Assembly (NCBI GenBank): GCA_964369235.1
Contig: CAYJEQ010000008.1
Coordinates: forward strand, 1 to 57,715
Direction of reading: 5' to 3'
Source: CAYJEQ01 sp964369235
Lineage (GTDB): Bacteria > Bacillota > Clostridia > Oscillospirales > Ruminococcaceae
Length of the DNA: 57,715 bases
The notes under the pieces: generated by a model
What the model was told of the DNA's origin: nothing
The model's input: only the letters and a program-made list of their open reading frames with translations
Databases searched by the model: none
Made by a program: the position numbers and the translations under genes
Shown here: positions 1 through 6,643 of the stretch, one piece after another
How positions within the stretch are numbered: position 1 is the stretch's first letter
Layout: each line of letters begins with the position of its first letter

Positions 1-754
1 TAGATGCACCAATGTCATAAACAATGTCAACACCGCCAGTTTCTAGCTCTAGCATCGCTGTTTCTGTTTCAGGAATAATTCTAAATACGATACCAGTTGT
101 GCCAGGAGCACCATCCCAGTATTCTGTGTTAGCTTCTAGAACGATTTCGCTATTTGTATCCCAGCTAACAAATTTAAATGGACCTGTACCTACTGGGTTT
201 GTACCTACAGCGTCACCAGCGGCTGTTACAGCTTCTTCATTCATAATAGCTGTAAGTGGGTTTGCTAGGTAGTCAATAGCAGGAGCAAATGGATATAGGA
301 AATCAATGCTAATATTGTAATCATCAACTACATTAATACCTTCTTTGTCCATAAAGCTTAGTGTATTACCCATGTAAGCTGAGTCATAACCTCTTTCAAA
401 TGTGTACTTAACATCGTCAGCTGTGAAAGGCTCTCCATTGTGGAAAGTTACACCTTCACGAAGTTTGATGTTTAGTGTCATACCGTCATTAACGAACTCA
501 TAGCTCTCAGCTAGTAGAGGGGAGATTGTACCGTCATTTTCCTGTAGGAATAGTGTATCAAATATCTGACGGAATACACGAGCACTTGGCTGGTCGTTTG
601 TAACCTGTGGGTCAAGTGAAACCGCGTCGGCTTTCTGGGAAACTATAAGTGGCAGAGCAGACTGATCAACAGGTGCTTCTTCTTCTTTTGTGCTACATGA
701 TGTCATGGATAGTGTCATTGCAGTTGCTAAAAGCATTGCTAGAATTTTTTTCAT
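1..754 (-). CDS. Family 5 ABC transporter substrate-binding lipoprotein (partial, C-terminus outside window)
   Basis: The first 251 residues of an extracellular peptide/nickel-type solute-binding protein can be read from an ATG at 754 to the window edge, with no stop. It opens with a lipoprotein signal peptide (MKKILAMLL...) and a lipobox ending MTSC, so Cys20 would be lipidated. The mature part has family-5 features: a segment reading SLDPQ, then LRE-GVTFHNGEPFTADDVKYT, then GTGPFKFVSWD. A good ribosome site (AAAGGAGAA) lies just upstream of the start. The rest of its transporter is outside the window. It resembles the protein at 17765-19384 in type, but that gene belongs to a separate operon. 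The family assignment is firm; the substrate is unknown. Confidence 0.9.
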   Translation of the reverse strand, partial: MKKILAMLLATAMTLSMTSCSTKEEEAPVDQSALPLIVSQKADAVSLDPQVTNDQPSARVFRQIFDTLFLQENDGTISPLLAESYEFVNDGMTLNIKLREGVTFHNGEPFTADDVKYTFERGYDSAYMGNTLSFMDKEGINVVDDYNISIDFLYPFAPAIDYLANPLTAIMNEEAVTAAGDAVGTNPVGTGPFKFVSWDTNSEIVLEANTEYWDGAPGTTGIVFRIIPETETAMLELETGGVDIVYDIGAS

Positions 755-769
755 AATGTTCTCCTTTCA

Positions 770-1039
770 AATACCGCTAAGAAAGCGATTTAACAGCCGA
801 TTTAATCAACTGTCATTTTATCATAGCAAACCGATAAAGCAAAGTCAAGGATTATTCACAATTTCTTCATGAATTTATCACTTTAATGCAGTGTATGGGT
901 AAAATTTTGTCTATTTTATAATATTTGCACAAGAATAACACTAAAAAAAACCACAAAAAAATAGAGATATTTAATAAAGCATTAAATTACTAAAGAGGCT
1001 AATAGGATTACAACAGTACTTTTTTTACTATGATTATTA
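770..1039. other. AT-rich intergenic region, no gene seen
   Basis: This stretch upstream of the minus-strand solute-binding gene is very AT-rich with several homopolymer runs. It must hold the promoter for that gene, but I see no convincing -35/-10 pair. The short open frames here read like chance frames. Confidence 0.5.
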
Positions 1040-1081
1040 TAAAAAAACAGCCATAAAATGATTTTTTCATCTACGGCTGTT
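1040..1081 (-). terminator. Rho-independent terminator of the alkylation-repair operon
   Basis: On the minus strand, AACAGCC (1075-1081) pairs with GGCTGTT (1046-1052), extended by partial pairing inside, and a run of seven Ts follows. It lies 10 bp after the stop codon of the last gene in the operon. Confidence 0.8.
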
Positions 1082-1090
1082 ACTATTATG

Positions 1091-1441
1091 TTACTTATGA
1101 TACTCATTAGAGTCAATAGGTGCATTAGCTCTATCTTCACTACCGTATTCACGAATTACACTGCACACAGTAATGGTGTAACTTTCAAAAAGCTTATTCT
1201 TACCCTCTGCCTGTCCCATACGATGTTCAATATTATTTCTCCACTGTGAGACAGCTTCTTCGCTTTCCCATACATTCATAGACAGAAGTTTCCCTTCATT
1301 ATTAAGGCTAGAAAATCTCTCAGCCCTAACAAATCCCTCATTATCTGCTAACATAGGCTTAAAATAAGCTGCAAGCTCTAGGTATTTCTCCATGCCTTCT
1401 TTAGTTGGTGTTACCTCAAATAATACTACAATTTTACTCAT
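1091..1441 (-). CDS. Antibiotic biosynthesis monooxygenase (ABM) fold protein
   Basis: This 116-residue protein has the small dimeric ferredoxin-like (ABM) fold pattern: a first strand KIVVLFEVTP, a helix containing EKYLELAAYFKPML, then GFVRAERFSS and a later SMNVWESEEAVSQWRNN. ABM-domain proteins include quinone monooxygenases, heme-degrading enzymes and many of unknown role. It is the last gene of the alkA-adaA-ogt operon and overlaps the stop of the preceding ogt gene by 4 bp (ATGA), so the two are translationally coupled. A link to alkylation damage, for example handling an alkylating or oxidised small molecule, is inference from context only. The fold is fairly sure; the reaction is unknown. 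Confidence 0.8.
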   Translation of the reverse strand: MSKIVVLFEVTPTKEGMEKYLELAAYFKPMLADNEGFVRAERFSSLNNEGKLLSMNVWESEEAVSQWRNNIEHRMGQAEGKNKLFESYTITVCSVIREYGSEDRANAPIDSNEYHK

Positions 1442-1896
1442 TTGTTTTCACGCTCCATTTTAAGTAGATATTTTTTCATCTCTAGCCCTCCTGCATAGCC
1501 TACAAGATCACCACTTGCACCGATAACTCGGTGACAGGGTAGGGCTATTGTAATAGGGTTTTTATTATTTGCCATGCCAATGGCACGACTGGCTTTTTCA
1601 TTACCTACAGCAGTGGCAATTTCCTTATAGGAACGAGTTTCCCCATAGGGGATATTAAGTAGCTCATTCCAGACTTTTTTCTGAAAATCTGTACCATGTA
1701 AAGTATATTTAAAGGTAAAAACCTTTCGCTTACCAGTAAAATACTCCATTACCTGACCGAAAACCTCATCGGTAAACTGGGTTTTTTCACCTAAAGCCTC
1801 AGGTTCTTCATTTAGCTTTTTTAAATAGGTAACGCTATCACCATCATATTTAATCATAATTTTACCTAAAAATGACTCATATACTGCAAAATTCAT
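1438..1896 (-). CDS. ogt: Methylated-DNA--protein-cysteine methyltransferase
   Basis: A 152-residue O6-alkylguanine-DNA alkyltransferase. It accepts the alkyl group from O6-methylguanine irreversibly on the cysteine of the PCHRVIG motif (Cys121). The conserved helix-turn-helix region reads IPYGETRSYKEIA, followed by the RAIGMANNKNP segment with the Arg finger and Asn hinge, and it ends with GYAGGLEMKKYLL. Length is typical of stand-alone Ogt/MGMT. The start at 1896 overlaps the 3' end of adaA by 20 bp, and the next gene overlaps by 4 bp, so translation is probably coupled. Being downstream of adaA, it probably belongs to an adaptive response to methylating agents. Confidence 0.95.
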   Translation of the reverse strand: MNFAVYESFLGKIMIKYDGDSVTYLKKLNEEPEALGEKTQFTDEVFGQVMEYFTGKRKVFTFKYTLHGTDFQKKVWNELLNIPYGETRSYKEIATAVGNEKASRAIGMANNKNPITIALPCHRVIGASGDLVGYAGGLEMKKYLLKMERENK

Positions 1897-2452
1897 TGTC
1901 TTTTACCTGCTGTCTATAACCCTTTGGGGTATATCCAGTATTCTCCTTAAAAAATTTATAAAATGCCGACAAACTATTAAATCCCACCAAAAGCCCAATA
2001 TCCACAATGGAATAACTACTACTAGATAATAACTCCTTAGCCCTATTAATACGCAGACTATCTCTATATGCCTTAGGGGTGATGGCATATTCCTTTTTAA
2101 ATATCTCTATACCAGTAGATTTAGATAGACCTATATTAGATATGATTTCATCAAGATTAATTTTGTGAGTAAATTTATCATCTATAGTAGATTTTAGTTT
2201 TACTGCCATATCCCTCTGGGGGTCAAAGGTAAGTAAATCACTTCTACAGCGTTTACAAGGTCTAAAGCCAGCCTCTGTACAAGCGGTACCACTATGATAA
2301 AACACAGTATTCTCCCTTTTAGGGGATTTGGATTTACAGGAAGGTTTACAGTAGATACCTGTGGTTTTTACACAGTAGAAAAATACCCCATCATAAGTCT
2401 TATCACAGTTAATAACAGCTGTGTATCTTTCCTCATCGGTAAGCTTAATCAT
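1877..2452 (-). CDS. adaA: AdaA-like methylphosphotriester-DNA methyltransferase and AraC-type activator
   Basis: A 191-residue protein from the ATG at 2452 (an in-frame ATG at 2464 would add four residues). The N-terminal Ada zinc domain has the four cysteines in the expected pattern, GIYCKPSCKS and later RPCKRCRSD. One of them accepts methyl groups from DNA phosphotriesters. The C-terminal half is an AraC helix-turn-helix domain (IVDIGLLVGFNSLSAFYKFFKE...GYTPKGYR). This matches Bacillus AdaA, which activates the adaptive response once methylated. I prefer the start at 2452 because the AAAGG ribosome site sits almost directly against 2464 but at a workable distance from 2452, and the two other copies of the upstream element use the equivalent position. 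It lies between alkA and ogt. Confidence 0.92.
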   Translation of the reverse strand: MIKLTDEERYTAVINCDKTYDGVFFYCVKTTGIYCKPSCKSKSPKRENTVFYHSGTACTEAGFRPCKRCRSDLLTFDPQRDMAVKLKSTIDDKFTHKINLDEIISNIGLSKSTGIEIFKKEYAITPKAYRDSLRINRAKELLSSSSYSIVDIGLLVGFNSLSAFYKFFKENTGYTPKGYRQQVKDNEFCSI

Positions 2453-2565
2453 AGATATGACCATGCCTTTCTCTTAGTCTGCAATGTTTTAGGCGATTTT
2501 TCTAATGCCAGTAAACTGGCATTAGGAAAATTTCACTCCCTCCCAGTGAAAAGCCTCAAAACTTG
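2450..2565 (-). repeat. Start-codon-associated structured repeat, copy 1 (upstream of adaA)
   Basis: On the minus strand the element begins AAGTTTTGAGGC and forms two hairpins. The first is TTTCACT-GGGAGGG-AGTGAAA. The second is an extended stem around TGCCAG-TTTA-CTGGCA, with flanks CCTAA and TTAGA that also nearly pair. Then follow ATCGCC, an AACATTGCAGACTA stretch, a GAGAAAGG ribosome site and ATGGTCATATCTATG, where the last ATG is the likely start of adaA. Copies 2 (5572-5685) and 3 (40592-40704) have the same order and spacing in front of unrelated genes. It begins 20 bp after the alkA stop codon, inside the operon. Confidence 0.85.
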
Positions 2566-2584
2566 CGGTTTGAAAATTTTATTT

Positions 2585-3253
2585 TCAAACTTTTCCCTTT
2601 GCTGTAGGTTTTTTAGAAGATTTTTTAACCTCTGGGTCGGTAAGCTCTGGAATAGCACCACCAGCTATTGCCCATAGATATAAGGCAGCAGTTGTGCCAT
2701 AGGGGGAGTACCTCTTTTTATATTTATTGAAAAGCTCTGGGGTGATTTTCCTATGTCTGTAAAGCATTCTCATACCACGAAGTATAGCTAAATCTCCATA
2801 GCTTATTACATCAGGGCGCTCCATAGCAAAGGTCATAATCATCTCACCAGTCCAAATACCGATACCTTTAATAGAAGATAGTTTTTTGATAATCTCCTCA
2901 TCACTTAAGGTAGGTAACTCCTCTAGGATTAACTGCTTGTCCATAACGCTTTGTGAGAAGTTTTTTATATACTCCACCTTTCTAAAGGTCATGCCACACT
3001 GCTGTAGTGCATTATCATCTACCTTTAGAATACTGATAGCGTCAATAGTCCCAAGAAGCTCCCTCATTCGCCTCCAAACAGTTCTCTGTGCCGAAACAGA
3101 AATCTGCTGTCCGATTATATGATGGATTACCGAGGAGAATAAATCCTCGTCAAGGTCTCTATTTATATGCCCTATAGCACTAATTGCATAGGCTAGTTTT
3201 TTATCTTTTTTACTAAGGTAATCCGTTTCAGTTTCACCATATTTAAAATACAT
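2585..3253 (-). CDS. alkA: AlkA-like DNA-3-methyladenine glycosylase (HhH-GPD family)
   Basis: A 222-residue helix-hairpin-helix glycosylase that removes alkylated bases such as 3-methyladenine. The segment HHIIGQQISVSAQ is the usual first conserved block. The hairpin reads IKGIGIWTGEMI (about residues 128-139), and the catalytic aspartate is Asp154 in YGDLAI. It is shorter than E. coli AlkA because it lacks the N-terminal lobe, as in many Gram-positive homologues. The C-terminal tail is lysine-rich (KKSSKKPTAKGKV). It is the first gene of a minus-strand operon with adaA, ogt and the ABM protein. The next gene is separated from it by the structured repeat. Confidence 0.92.
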   Translation of the reverse strand: MYFKYGETETDYLSKKDKKLAYAISAIGHINRDLDEDLFSSVIHHIIGQQISVSAQRTVWRRMRELLGTIDAISILKVDDNALQQCGMTFRKVEYIKNFSQSVMDKQLILEELPTLSDEEIIKKLSSIKGIGIWTGEMIMTFAMERPDVISYGDLAILRGMRMLYRHRKITPELFNKYKKRYSPYGTTAALYLWAIAGGAIPELTDPEVKKSSKKPTAKGKV

Positions 3254-3280
3254 ACATTCACCTATTTTCTTAGATTTATG

Positions 3281-3679
3281 ATATAATCAGCCATTACTTT
3301 CGGTTGCCACACCAGTGGCGAGAAAGTAGGCATAAAATAATATAATAAACACCCACAAATTATAATTATTGCCCGTGTCTAATTGTGTTTATTATATCAT
3401 AATTTCCTAGAAATTTGATATAATCAGCCATTACTTTCGGTTGCCACACCAGTGGCGAGAAAGTAGGCATAAAATAATATAATAAACACCCACACTACTA
3501 ATATTTGTAAGATGTTATATTGTGTTTATTATATCATAATTTCCTAGAAATTTGATATAATCAGCCATTACTTTCGGTTGCCACACCAGTGGCGAGAAAG
3601 TAGGCATAAAATAATATAATAAACACCCACACTACTAATATTTGTAAGATGTTATATTGTGTTTATTATATCATAATTC
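3281..3679. repeat. Three tandem 137-bp palindromic repeat units
   Basis: Three head-to-tail units start at 3281, 3418 and 3555, an exact 137-bp period. Each begins ATATAATCAGCCATTAC and contains a nested hairpin (ACTTTC...GCCAC-ACCA-GTGGC...GAAAGT). Each then has TATAATAAACAC and GTGTTTATTATA as an inverted repeat around a variable centre; units 1 and 2 end in AATTTC-CTA-GAAATT. Units 2 and 3 share the same centre, unit 1 has a different one. No ORF is supported. They fill most of the 710-bp gap between alkA and the lipoprotein gene. Confidence 0.9.
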
Positions 3680-3768
3680 CACATACTTTTCTTCCTAAAA
3701 AGTAAAAAGTAATTTTATGCAAATTCACCTTTAGGATAACTGGTATAATTGAAATACTATAGCTTTGT

Positions 3769-3806
3769 TGATATAATAAACACAATATGGCTAATTATAT
3801 CATAAC
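3769..3806. repeat. Degenerate copy of the TATAATAAACAC element
   Basis: TATAATAAACAC at 3772-3783 is followed by a shortened centre and ATTATATCAT, so both ends of the family are recognisable with most of the middle missing. It lies about 160 bp before the lipoprotein gene. A separate 7-bp dyad (AGTTTGA / TCAAACT, 3925-3944) sits just before that gene's ribosome site and could be an operator. Confidence 0.6.
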
Positions 3807-3963
3807 GCTTTGCTTATATAATATAATAAATTTCTGATAAAAAATTAAAAAATACTGTAACCTTTTAATTTAAAATCCTACTGTATAGATGTAAGGCATA
3901 AATTTATAATTAAAATAAGGATATAGTTTGACATAGCTCAAACTAATTGAAAGGAAAATTACC

Positions 3964-4932
3964 ATGAAAAAACTACTACTAATAACAATTACAGCAGCAT
4001 TAACAGTATCTATAATGACAGCATGTACCACCAAGCAGGAGATAGTTAACCAGCCAGATAAAGTTATCACAGCAGAGCCTTCTACAGATAGCCCTACTAC
4101 CGATGAGCCAATGGGTAAAATAGCAATTAACATAGAGGGGATAGTAACAGATATTCAGGGGGACACTATTATACTAGACAATGGGCAGAGTGTGGTTATT
4201 ACAGAGGAAACAGAGTTTCAGACACAGGATGTGTGGGAAACAGTAGACATTAATGACGAAATCCAAATAGGCAATAAAATACAAGGCTTTACTACAGATG
4301 ATACTAGCCTAGAAAAGGTAACAGCCCTAGTAATAAATCAAAATAGCCCACATGATATTATAGGAGAAAATTCCCTAGCAATCTTTAAAGGTGTGATTAC
4401 AGAACTTCAGGGAGATAGTGCAGTAGTAACCCCTAATAGTGACCAAAATCACATACTATCCTCAGGGGATAAAGTATCTGTAAATACAGCAGATTATGGG
4501 GATTTTGCAGTGGGAGATGAGATAGTGGTTTACTACTCAGGAGAGATTATGGAGTCCTACCCACTACAGATTAATGTTAGTGATATAGAGTTATTAGCTG
4601 ATTTTAATGAAGATTTATCTGAGGAAAATACAGAGAATAGTAGCCAGATAGAAACAGGTGAATTGCTACCAGTAGGTGGAGAAATCGGTGGGGAGCTAGG
4701 TATAATAGATACAGAGATTATTATAAATGTTACCAAAGATTACGACGGCAGTTTAAATGATGATTTAAAAAATGTAGGTGCAGTATCTGTAAGAAATATA
4801 TTTAATAGTGGGGATACAATTATGTATCTAGTAACCCTGTCGGGCCCTAATGAACAAGCAGCAGAGCAGTTAGAAGCACTTGATTATATTAACTATGTAG
4901 AGTACAATCAGATGGTATCTATTACAAATTAA
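3964..4932 (+). CDS. Predicted lipoprotein of unknown function
   Basis: A 322-residue protein with a lipoprotein signal peptide and lipobox ending MTAC (Cys21), so probably anchored on the outer face of the membrane. After a Ser/Thr/Pro-rich linker it has a beta-rich module starting INIEGIVTDIQGDTIILDNG, resembling small OB-like DUF3221/DUF5666-type domains, and a second related stretch around FKGVITELQGDSAVV. An acidic linker follows, then a C-terminal alpha/beta module (INVTKDYDGSLNDDLKNVG...). The protein at 5683-6249 carries the same INIEGI-type module, so the two may interact or compete. It is followed after 19 bp by a sigma factor gene. Function is unknown; a surface sensor for that sigma factor is inference. 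Confidence 0.75.
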   Translation: MKKLLLITITAALTVSIMTACTTKQEIVNQPDKVITAEPSTDSPTTDEPMGKIAINIEGIVTDIQGDTIILDNGQSVVITEETEFQTQDVWETVDINDEIQIGNKIQGFTTDDTSLEKVTALVINQNSPHDIIGENSLAIFKGVITELQGDSAVVTPNSDQNHILSSGDKVSVNTADYGDFAVGDEIVVYYSGEIMESYPLQINVSDIELLADFNEDLSEENTENSSQIETGELLPVGGEIGGELGIIDTEIIINVTKDYDGSLNDDLKNVGAVSVRNIFNSGDTIMYLVTLSGPNEQAAEQLEALDYINYVEYNQMVSITN

Positions 4933-4951
4933 TTAACCTAGGAGGTATATT

Positions 4952-5509
4952 GTGGAAGACCATAAAATTATAGAGCTGTTTAATGAGAGAAACCAGTTAG
5001 CCTTAGAGGAAACAGCAAAAAAATACGGCAGTTATCTTATGAAAATCTCCATGAATATTTTAAATATACATAGTGATAGTGAGGAGTGTGTTAATGACAG
5101 CTATCATATAGTTTGGAACAGTATACCACCTTATACTCCAGTGAAATTCCGTCCATATATAGGGAGAATAGCTAAGAACACAGCCCTTAATAGATATGAT
5201 TATCTAACAGCAGACAAGCGAAATAGCAGATTTGACAGTACATTATCAGAGCTAGAGGATATGTTTTCTACTGGGGAGGATTTACTGGACATCTTATCAG
5301 AAAAAGAACTATCCTCTACTATTAGCGACTTTTTAAGAGGGATAGAGGAAAAACCTAGAAATATCTTTATTAGAAGATACTGGTATAATGATAGTATGGC
5401 TGATATAGCTAGTGCCTTTGGAATAAGCATATCTAATGCTAAGGTAATACTCCACCGAATAAGACAACAGTTAAAGAGCAAGCTAGAAGATAAAGGCTAT
5501 ATAGTTTAA
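4952..5509 (+). CDS. ECF-type RNA polymerase sigma factor
   Basis: A 185-residue sigma-70 family protein starting at GTG 4952 behind a perfect AGGAGG (4940-4945). Region 2 spans about residues 10-80 (SEECVNDSYHIVWNSIPPYTP...YIGRIAKNTALNRYDY). Region 4 is the C-terminal helix-turn-helix (KPRNIFIRRYWYNDSMADIA...ISNAKVILHRIRQQLKS). It has no region 1 or 3, as is normal for the extracytoplasmic-function group. The next gene encodes a single-span membrane protein in the place expected for an anti-sigma factor, and the preceding lipoprotein shares a domain with it. Target promoters cannot be inferred here. Confidence 0.92.
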   Translation: MEDHKIIELFNERNQLALEETAKKYGSYLMKISMNILNIHSDSEECVNDSYHIVWNSIPPYTPVKFRPYIGRIAKNTALNRYDYLTADKRNSRFDSTLSELEDMFSTGEDLLDILSEKELSSTISDFLRGIEEKPRNIFIRRYWYNDSMADIASAFGISISNAKVILHRIRQQLKSKLEDKGYIV

Positions 5510-5571
5510 AATATCTATTATCAAAGGTAACTACTGAAAACATGGTTACCAGTGGATTTTAAGAAGGGAGT

Positions 5572-5685
5572 AAGTTTTGAGGCTTTTCACTGGGAGAGAG
5601 TGAAATTTTGCTAATGCCAGTTTACTGGCAATGCAAAATCGCCTAAAACATTGCAGACTAAGGGAAAGGCATGGTCATATATATG
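5572..5685 (+). repeat. Start-codon-associated structured repeat, copy 2 (sigma / anti-sigma-like junction)
   Basis: The element starts AAGTTTTGAGGC. Hairpin 1 is TTTCACT (5585-5591), loop GGGAGAG, AGTGAAA (5599-5605). Hairpin 2 is TGCCAG-TTTA-CTGGCA (5615-5630), lengthened by ATTTTGC pairing with GCAAAAT. Then ATCGCC, AACATTGCAGACTAAG, the ribosome site GGGAAAGG and ATGGTCATATATATG follow. In copy 1 the outer stem uses different but still largely complementary bases, which argues that the fold is conserved. A separate GGTAAC...GTTACC dyad lies upstream at 5526-5550. Confidence 0.85.
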
Positions 5686-6249
5686 AAATCAAAGAAACTT
5701 TACCAAGGGATAAATAATATAGATGATGATTTAATAGAAGGGGCAGCAGAGATAAAAACAGCTAAGGTAATCCCCTTTAAAAGGTATCTTGCCATCGCAG
5801 CTTGTTTTATAGTTGTGGTAGGTGGATACTGGGGTGTTAATCAAAGCAGTAAACCACAGATTGATTTAACCGACAGAATAGTTATAGAGGAAATGTCACC
5901 AGAACCTGAATTTTCCCAGTCTGTAACTGTAGACGGAACAGGGGAGGTATTGCCAGAAATATCTGGTTCTATTATGGCAGATATGGCGGTTAATATAGAG
6001 GGGATTATAACAGAGGTTGGCAAAGACGGGCTAAGTTTTAAGCTAGACAATGGCAAGTGGGTATATGTAAATGATGACACTATTATTGGTACCACCTGTT
6101 ATAGTATAGAGGAGAAGGAAAGCTTATACTTTGAGCCTACATTTAGGGTAGGTAATGCTATTTCTGGATTTACCTTAGATACAGAGGCTGAGGAAATTAT
6201 AGCCTATGCCATCTATAATAACTGGAACTGGGAAGATCCTATAAGATAA
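5683..6249 (+). CDS. Anti-sigma-like single-pass membrane protein
   Basis: A 188-residue protein from ATG 5683 (an in-frame ATG at 5671 is possible but touches the ribosome site). The N-terminal 30 residues are charged and cytoplasmic-looking. One membrane span follows (YLAIAACFIVVVGGYWG), then an outside domain of about 130 residues. That domain begins VNIEGIITEVGKDGLSFKL, matching a module in the lipoprotein at 3964-4932. Position right after an ECF sigma gene and N-in topology suggest an anti-sigma factor, though no zinc-binding ZAS motif is visible. The structured repeat separates it from the sigma gene, so its translation may be set independently. Confidence 0.65.
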   Translation: MKSKKLYQGINNIDDDLIEGAAEIKTAKVIPFKRYLAIAACFIVVVGGYWGVNQSSKPQIDLTDRIVIEEMSPEPEFSQSVTVDGTGEVLPEISGSIMADMAVNIEGIITEVGKDGLSFKLDNGKWVYVNDDTIIGTTCYSIEEKESLYFEPTFRVGNAISGFTLDTEAEEIIAYAIYNNWNWEDPIR

Positions 6250-6261
6250 TATCCATTGTTA

Positions 6262-6298
6262 TGGTGTATTCCTTCGCCACAGGCGATAGAATACACCA
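6262..6298. repeat. Hairpin, possibly REP-like, after the anti-sigma-like gene
   Basis: TGGTGTATTC (6262-6271) pairs perfectly with GAATACACCA (6289-6298) and CGCC pairs with GGCG inside. A TATAATTTTAC stretch follows, as at the REP-like copy at 26180-26269. It could also act as a terminator, but the T-tract is interrupted. Confidence 0.55.
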
Positions 6299-6353
6299 CT
6301 TATAATTTTACTATAATTTTTTAATAATAAGCTACAGATTAAAATTAGTTTAT

Positions 6354-6560
6354 GATATAATAAACACAATTATAAAGTAGTTATTGGTTTATATTTATGA
6401 GTGTTTATTATAATCTAAAGCTGTGCTTTAGATTTGATGCCTAGGACGATTCACCATGCTTGCTTAGCGAGCTATTGTTACCGTCCCTCATGGCTGATTA
6501 TATCAAATTTCTGCGAAATTCTGATATAATAAACACAATTATAAAGTAGTTATTGGTTTA
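6354..6560. repeat. Paired TATAATAAACAC elements before the SulP gene
   Basis: A segment of about 39 bp beginning TGATATAATAAACAC occurs twice (6354-6392 and 6523-6561). Between the copies are GTGTTTATTATAA (6411-6423), the hairpin AATCTAAAGC-TGT-GCTTTAGATT, a GGACG...CGTCC stem enclosing GCTTGC-TTA-GCGAGC, an ATGGCTGATTATATCA end and an ATTTC-TGC-GAAAT hairpin. No gene is seen in 6250-6643. The second TATAAT (6525-6530) might serve as a -10 box for the SulP gene, but no good -35 box precedes it. Confidence 0.7.
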
Positions 6561-6643
6561 ATATTAGTATTTTAATAATCCTAAAGTCCTATAAAGATAG
6601 CTTTAGGTGATTTTTAGTAAGTAATCTAGAAAGGACATAGAAG

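Noticed and set aside
2294..2677. 127-residue plus-strand frame opposite adaA and alkA
   Set aside because: It is antisense to two well-supported genes and to the structured repeat, and its translation looks like no known protein.
3281..3679. Possible CRISPR array (three regularly spaced repeats)
   Set aside because: The period is 137 bp, there are no short unique spacers, and each unit is a palindromic element with nested hairpins. No cas genes are present.
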